DNA from: Thiobacillus sp. UBA6918
GTDB taxonomy: Bacteria > Pseudomonadota > Gammaproteobacteria > Burkholderiales > Thiobacillaceae
Direction of reading: 5' to 3'
NCBI GenBank assembly: GCA_002450925.1
Contig: DKAU01000106.1
Span: 1 to 17,417 of the forward strand
DNA length: 17,417 bases
Part shown: piece by piece, positions 14,463 through 17,417 of the stretch
Position numbering within the stretch: position 1 is the first letter of the stretch
Layout: each line of letters starts with the position of its first letter
The notes under the pieces: model-generated
The model's database searches: none
What the model was told of the DNA's origin: nothing
What the model saw: only the letters and a program-made list of their open reading frames with translations
Position numbers and translations under genes: made by a program

Positions 14463-16578
14463 CCCGGGAATTCGCGCACGTGTATTCTGGTTGGCCATCT
14501 TGCCGGTATTGGTAACCAGTTCTGCACTCCTTGTTTACCTGACGGTTGCGAAGATTCAGGATTTGGGAGATTCCCTGGCAGAGCGTGGGGCAGCCATTGT
14601 TCGCCATTTGGCGCCATCGGTTGAATACGGTGTTATTTCGGGCAACCCGGAAATCCTTGCTCCGCTTGTCCAGAACGCTGCGAAAGAACCCGATGTACAA
14701 GGTGTGGCGATATTCAATAGCGCGGGCCAGCTTCTGGCCAAATCAGGAGATGTCGATTGGCTGAACACGCAGGAACACATAGCTGATGTAGACCGGTTGA
14801 TACGTATTGACCGGGAAATGTCCCTGATTTATTTGGCGCCCATCAAGCGTACAGAAGTAGCGCTTGACGAAATAGGCATCACAGATCAGTTCGCTTCCTT
14901 GCCCGAACCCCATAATGCAGGATGGGTGGGGTTGGAGCTTTCCCGAGAGGCTGTGCTTCATAGTCAGAAAGAAATCGTACTGCAAAGCTTTTTGATCCTG
15001 GTTGTCGGCCTGGCAATAAGCGCTTTGTTGGGATGGCGTCTGGGCCGCCGTATCACGCACCCAATCCTGTCCCTTACACGCTCAGTAGAACGCATCGGTG
15101 AAGGTCATTTGACCGAACGCGTCTCCTCCAATGACAGCATCGATGAGTTTGGCATCCTGCAGCGAGGTGTAAATCACATGGCCAGCAGCCTGCAGGCTGC
15201 GCATGAACAGATGCAGGAACGGATCGACCAGGCTACTGCCCGGCTTGTCTATCAGGCCAATCATGATGCGCTAACTGGCCTGATCAACCGCAATGAGTTT
15301 GAGCATCGGCTGAACAAGTCAATTGCTACTGCACGACAGCATGGCCGTACTCATGCCCTGTGTTACATGGATCTTGATCAGTTCAAGGTCATCAACGATA
15401 CCTGTGGCCATGCAGCAGGAGATGAACTGCTTCGCCAGGTTGCCCTGATGTTGAAAGACCTTTTGCGCGAACGTGACACGCTTGCACGACTGGGGGGTGA
15501 TGAGTTTGCCCTCTTGCTGGAGAACTGTGACCTCAAGGACGCCGAACATGTTTCGGAAGCTTGCAGGAACCTGGTGCGGCAATACCGTTTCAGGTGGGAA
15601 AACCGTCTGTTCAACATAGGCGTCAGCATTGGGCTGGTAATGATCGACAAGTCATCCGGATCCATGGCCGATCTGCTTTCCGCTGCTGACGCAGCTTGTT
15701 ACGTTGCCAAAAACCGCGGACGCAACCAGGTTCATGTTTATCAGGTGGCCGACTCCGATCTTTCGAGGCACAGGGGGGAGATGCAGTGGGTTGAGCGCAT
15801 CCATAGCGCGCTGGACGAAAATCGACTCAGGCTGTATTGGCAGGAAATAAAACCCGTTCATGAGTCAGAACAGGAAGAATGTTATTTCGAAATACTTATC
15901 CGCATGATCGATGAGGAAGGGAAAGTCATTCTGCCCATGGCATTCATTCCCGCGGCAGAGCGATATTCGCTCATGCCAAAACTGGACCGCTGGACAGTGG
16001 AAAATACGATAAAACTGTGTGGACGATCTTTCGCCGGTCGAGTCATTTATCCCAACAACATGAAATGCACCTTTTCAATCAATCTCTCCGGAGTCTCTCT
16101 GAAAGACCGGGAGTTTAGAAGCTGGCTGCATGACACGCTGAGTGAAAACCCGGGACTGGGACAGTCGCTTTGCTTTGAGATTACCGAAACTGCAGCCATT
16201 GGTGATCTGGTAACCATCAATAATTTCATAGGCGAACTCAGGCATTTCGGGTGCCGATTTGCGCTGGATGATTTTGGAAGTGGCCTGTCTTCGTTCAGCT
16301 ATCTGAAGAATCTTCAGGTGGATTTCCTGAAGATCGATGGAGCGTTTGTTCATGACATGGCGCACAACGCCCTGGACTATTCAATGGTCGAAGCCATTCA
16401 CTACGTGAGCAAAAAGGTTGGACTTAAAACGGTTGCCGAATTTGTTGAGACAGCCGAGGTGCTCAATTGCCTGCGCGAAATAGGCATTGAGTACGCACAG
16501 GGAGATCATCTGCACAAACCCGAACCAATCGCGACTCTCCTGGTCAAGCTGCAGGAAAACGCGATGCTGTCACAGTAA
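14455..16578 (+). CDS. Membrane cyclic-di-GMP enzyme: periplasmic sensor, HAMP, GGDEF, EAL
   Basis: A 707-residue inner-membrane signalling protein. Helices at about 9-31 and 173-195 enclose a periplasmic sensor (32-172) with LAPSVEYGVISGN, resembling sensors of BarA-type proteins. HAMP follows (about 194-247), then a GGDEF domain (265-430) with intact GGDEF at 347-351 and the product-inhibition motif RxxD at 338-341, then an EAL domain (445-695). The EAL signature reads E-I-L (Glu479), a common variant; other phosphodiesterase residues appear present (Asn543, Glu575, Asp605-Asp606, Lys626, Glu662, Gln682). It may both make and degrade cyclic-di-GMP, with the sensor setting the balance. The ATG at 14455 follows GGTGGTGAG and overlaps the upstream binding-protein gene by 8 bases, implying coupled production. 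Its 3' end overlaps the convergent metal-binding gene by 35 bases. Confidence 0.92.
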   Translation: MINPGIRARVFWLAILPVLVTSSALLVYLTVAKIQDLGDSLAERGAAIVRHLAPSVEYGVISGNPEILAPLVQNAAKEPDVQGVAIFNSAGQLLAKSGDVDWLNTQEHIADVDRLIRIDREMSLIYLAPIKRTEVALDEIGITDQFASLPEPHNAGWVGLELSREAVLHSQKEIVLQSFLILVVGLAISALLGWRLGRRITHPILSLTRSVERIGEGHLTERVSSNDSIDEFGILQRGVNHMASSLQAAHEQMQERIDQATARLVYQANHDALTGLINRNEFEHRLNKSIATARQHGRTHALCYMDLDQFKVINDTCGHAAGDELLRQVALMLKDLLRERDTLARLGGDEFALLLENCDLKDAEHVSEACRNLVRQYRFRWENRLFNIGVSIGLVMIDKSSGSMADLLSAADAACYVAKNRGRNQVHVYQVADSDLSRHRGEMQWVERIHSALDENRLRLYWQEIKPVHESEQEECYFEILIRMIDEEGKVILPMAFIPAAERYSLMPKLDRWTVENTIKLCGRSFAGRVIYPNNMKCTFSINLSGVSLKDREFRSWLHDTLSENPGLGQSLCFEITETAAIGDLVTINNFIGELRHFGCRFALDDFGSGLSSFSYLKNLQVDFLKIDGAFVHDMAHNALDYSMVEAIHYVSKKVGLKTVAEFVETAEVLNCLREIGIEYAQGDHLHKPEPIATLLVKLQENAMLSQ

Positions 16579-16771
16579 AACCTGCCTCTGCCACGGCTTT
16601 TGAGAGTTGTTCAGGGTTGGTGGAAGAAGCGTCATAGCTGACTTTGGCTTCCGAGGGAAGCAGGCTTACGCTAACCTGTAGAACGCCAGGGGTGGCCTGT
16701 AAAACACGGGTGACGCTGTTGACACAACCACCGCAGGTCATGCCTGTTATGGTCAGAACGACTTCGCTCAA
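16544..16771 (-). CDS. Small heavy-metal-binding (HMA) protein, CopZ-like
   Basis: A 75-residue single HMA domain: GMTCGGC with Cys13 and Cys16 binds copper(I) or a similar ion, followed by the babbab pattern (VLQATPGVLQVSVSLLPSEAKVSYD, LSKAVAEAGFTV). Such proteins act as cytoplasmic copper chaperones, usually handing metal to a CopA ATPase, but no such gene is visible here. The start is TTG at 16771, seven bases after AGGAG; the longer reading upstream runs into flgM and adds an unrelated low-complexity stretch. The last 35 bases overlap the convergent GGDEF-EAL gene, giving the short tail SRFPAA. It lies 49 bases behind flgM on the same strand and may share its transcript. The metal is not determined by sequence. 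Confidence 0.85.
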   Translation of the reverse strand: MSEVVLTITGMTCGGCVNSVTRVLQATPGVLQVSVSLLPSEAKVSYDASSTNPEQLSKAVAEAGFTVTASRFPAA

Positions 16772-16778
16772 TTGAATG

Positions 16779-16783
16779 CTCCT
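16779..16783 (-). promoter_or_regulatory. Shine-Dalgarno site that sets the HMA protein's TTG start
   Basis: The minus strand reads AGGAG seven bases before TTG at 16771-16769. Starting here gives a compact HMA domain of normal length. The site is half of a possible hairpin, TGCTCC / GGAGCA (16800-16805 with 16777-16782, 17-base loop), that could limit ribosome access. Confidence 0.7.
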
Positions 16784-16820
16784 GCAAGTTCTTGGTGCTG
16801 GAGCAGCAAGTTTAATGCTT

Positions 16821-17132
16821 TTATTGCTTGCGGGGGCGTTTGCGGACTGCTTCCTTGGCTGAGTCAATCAGGCGTTCGGCAACCAGTACGCTGTTGACCT
16901 CAAACGTGCCATTCTCGATGGCGCGCTTGATAGCTGCGACCTTTGCGGCGTCACTGATATCGAGCTTGTCCAGTTCCGCTTCCAGTTCACGCAATTGGCT
17001 AGTTGAAGCAGCAATATGCAGCTTGTCGACATTGCCGGAGGAGGAAGTTTTTGAAGGCTTGCCAACACCAGTTGCCTGAGTTTTGGATACAGTCTTGCCG
17101 CCAACAAGAGTAGGCCGTTTGGTGATTTTCAT
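16821..17132 (-). CDS. flgM: Anti-sigma-28 factor FlgM
   Basis: FlgM binds and holds the flagellar sigma factor FliA (sigma-28) until the hook-basal body is complete, then is exported through it. The 103-residue protein has a disordered, Ser/Thr/Lys-rich N-terminal half (MKITKRPTLVGGKT) and the conserved sigma-binding C-terminal half: LRELEAELDKLDISDAAKVA (about 48-67) followed by IKRAIENGTFEVNSVLVAERLID. A basic tail RKRPRKQ ends it. The ATG at 17132 has GGG seven bases upstream and gives the usual opening; a GTG at 17165 would lie only about four bases after the predicted transcription start and is rejected. A sigma-28 promoter match lies upstream. No other flagellar gene is in the window. 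The HMA gene follows by 49 bases. Confidence 0.9.
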   Translation of the reverse strand: MKITKRPTLVGGKTVSKTQATGVGKPSKTSSSGNVDKLHIAASTSQLRELEAELDKLDISDAAKVAAIKRAIENGTFEVNSVLVAERLIDSAKEAVRKRPRKQ

Positions 17133-17175
17133 GTAATACCCGGCTGCTGGAAGTGTTTTGGTCACTAATAAGCAC

Positions 17176-17202
17176 TTTTCGGATTATCCGGGCAAAACTT
17201 TA
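17176..17202 (-). promoter_or_regulatory. Sigma-28 (FliA) promoter of flgM
   Basis: On the minus strand TAAAGTTT (17195-17202) equals the E. coli sigma-28 -35 consensus, followed by exactly 11 bases and TCCGAAAA (17176-17183), which matches 6 of 8 positions of GCCGATAA. Transcription would begin near 17169, giving a leader of about 36 bases to the flgM ATG. Sigma-28 control of flgM is known in enteric bacteria. Confidence 0.7.
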
Positions 17203-17236
17203 ATTTACTGTCTGGTACAAATTGTTTACGAATCAA

Positions 17237-17259
17237 GGCAATAGACAATTGTCCTTGCC
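17237..17259. repeat. Inverted repeat between the DUF1015 gene and flgM
   Basis: GGCAA (17237-17241) and TTGCC (17255-17259) flank the perfect 10-base palindrome GACAATTGTC (17244-17253). As RNA it could form a hairpin with an AATT loop just after the DUF1015 stop, but there is no T-run, so it would be a weak terminator. As DNA it could be a regulator site about 35 bases upstream of the flgM -35 element. Confidence 0.45.
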
Positions 17260-17267
17260 GTAACGCT

Positions 17268-17417
17268 TTAAAGCATGTGCGAAGCCATACCATCGGCCAG
17301 CTTGGGCTCGAACCATGTGGACTTGGGCGGCATGACTTCATTGGCATCCGCCACGGCCATCAGGTCCTGCATGGAGGTGGGGTGGAGCGACAAGGCCAGC
17401 GCCATCTCCCCGCTGTT
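17268..17417 (-). CDS. DUF1015 family protein, C-terminal 49 residues (gene continues beyond the window)
   Basis: The minus strand is open from the window edge to a TAA at 17268-17270. The visible C-terminus, ending near MPPKSTWFEPKLADG, has the MPxKST(W/Y)FxPK motif I associate with the end of DUF1015 proteins, a widespread family of unassigned function. Only the tail is visible, so domain completeness and start cannot be judged. It precedes flgM on the same strand with a 135-base gap that contains an inverted repeat and a sigma-28 promoter match, so flgM can be transcribed separately. Confidence 0.7.
   Translation of the reverse strand, partial: NSGEMALALSLHPTSMQDLMAVADANEVMPPKSTWFEPKLADGMASHML

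Noticed and set aside
16772..16867. Longer version of the HMA protein starting at 16867
   Set aside because: The extra 32 residues overlap flgM, are low-complexity, and ignore the good AGGAG site before the TTG at 16771.
17133..17165. FlgM start at GTG 17165
   Set aside because: It adds 11 residues not typical of FlgM, has no ribosome site and lies only a few bases after the predicted sigma-28 transcription start.
1..17417. Mobile elements, prophage, CRISPR arrays or defence genes
   Set aside because: No transposase, integrase, direct-repeat array or known defence-family motifs seen; gene content is housekeeping, transport and signalling.

Overview
The window looks like ordinary chromosome from a betaproteobacterium, most likely Nitrosomonadales (iron- or sulfur-oxidiser or methylotroph relatives). 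This is inferred from moderate GC, protein character, and the neighbourhood tRNA-Asp / ppiD / fabI / peptide ABC transporter / mltD-gloB / yafS-rnhA-dnaQ. I see no insertion sequence, phage gene, integrase or CRISPR array. Coding density is very high and no gene-free stretch exceeds 140 bases.

Layout. Bases 1-22 are the 3' end of a tRNA-Asp, followed by a terminator and ppiD, a membrane-anchored periplasmic folding factor. A perfect bidirectional hairpin separates ppiD from the convergent fabI (enoyl-ACP reductase). Divergent from fabI is a four-gene, translationally coupled peptide-type ABC importer (2934-9224): binding protein, permease, permease, fused double ATPase, each joined to the next by an ATGA overlap. 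It converges on mltD (murein transglycosylase), which lies downstream of gloB (glyoxalase II). Fifteen bases upstream of gloB, in the opposite direction, start yafS (methyltransferase-like), rnhA (RNase HI) and dnaQ (Pol III proofreading subunit). The mltD-gloB / yafS-rnhA-dnaQ block matches the arrangement I recall from E. coli.

Directly behind dnaQ come two overlapping genes: an orphan periplasmic binding protein of the ABC_sub_bind type and a HAMP-GGDEF-EAL membrane protein for cyclic-di-GMP turnover. With no permease or ATPase beside them they look like a ligand-sensing module rather than a transporter, and this is the most interesting candidate system here. On the opposite strand at the right end are the C-terminus of a DUF1015 protein, flgM (anti-sigma-28) preceded by a good sigma-28 promoter match, and a small GMTCGGC heavy-metal-binding protein whose 3' end overlaps the cyclic-di-GMP gene by 35 bases.

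Themes: tight overlaps, frequent non-ATG starts (four TTG, one GTG), and several envelope proteins (PpiD, importer, MltD, sensory pair). The motility anti-sigma factor next to a cyclic-di-GMP enzyme is suggestive, but the window does not show a functional link.
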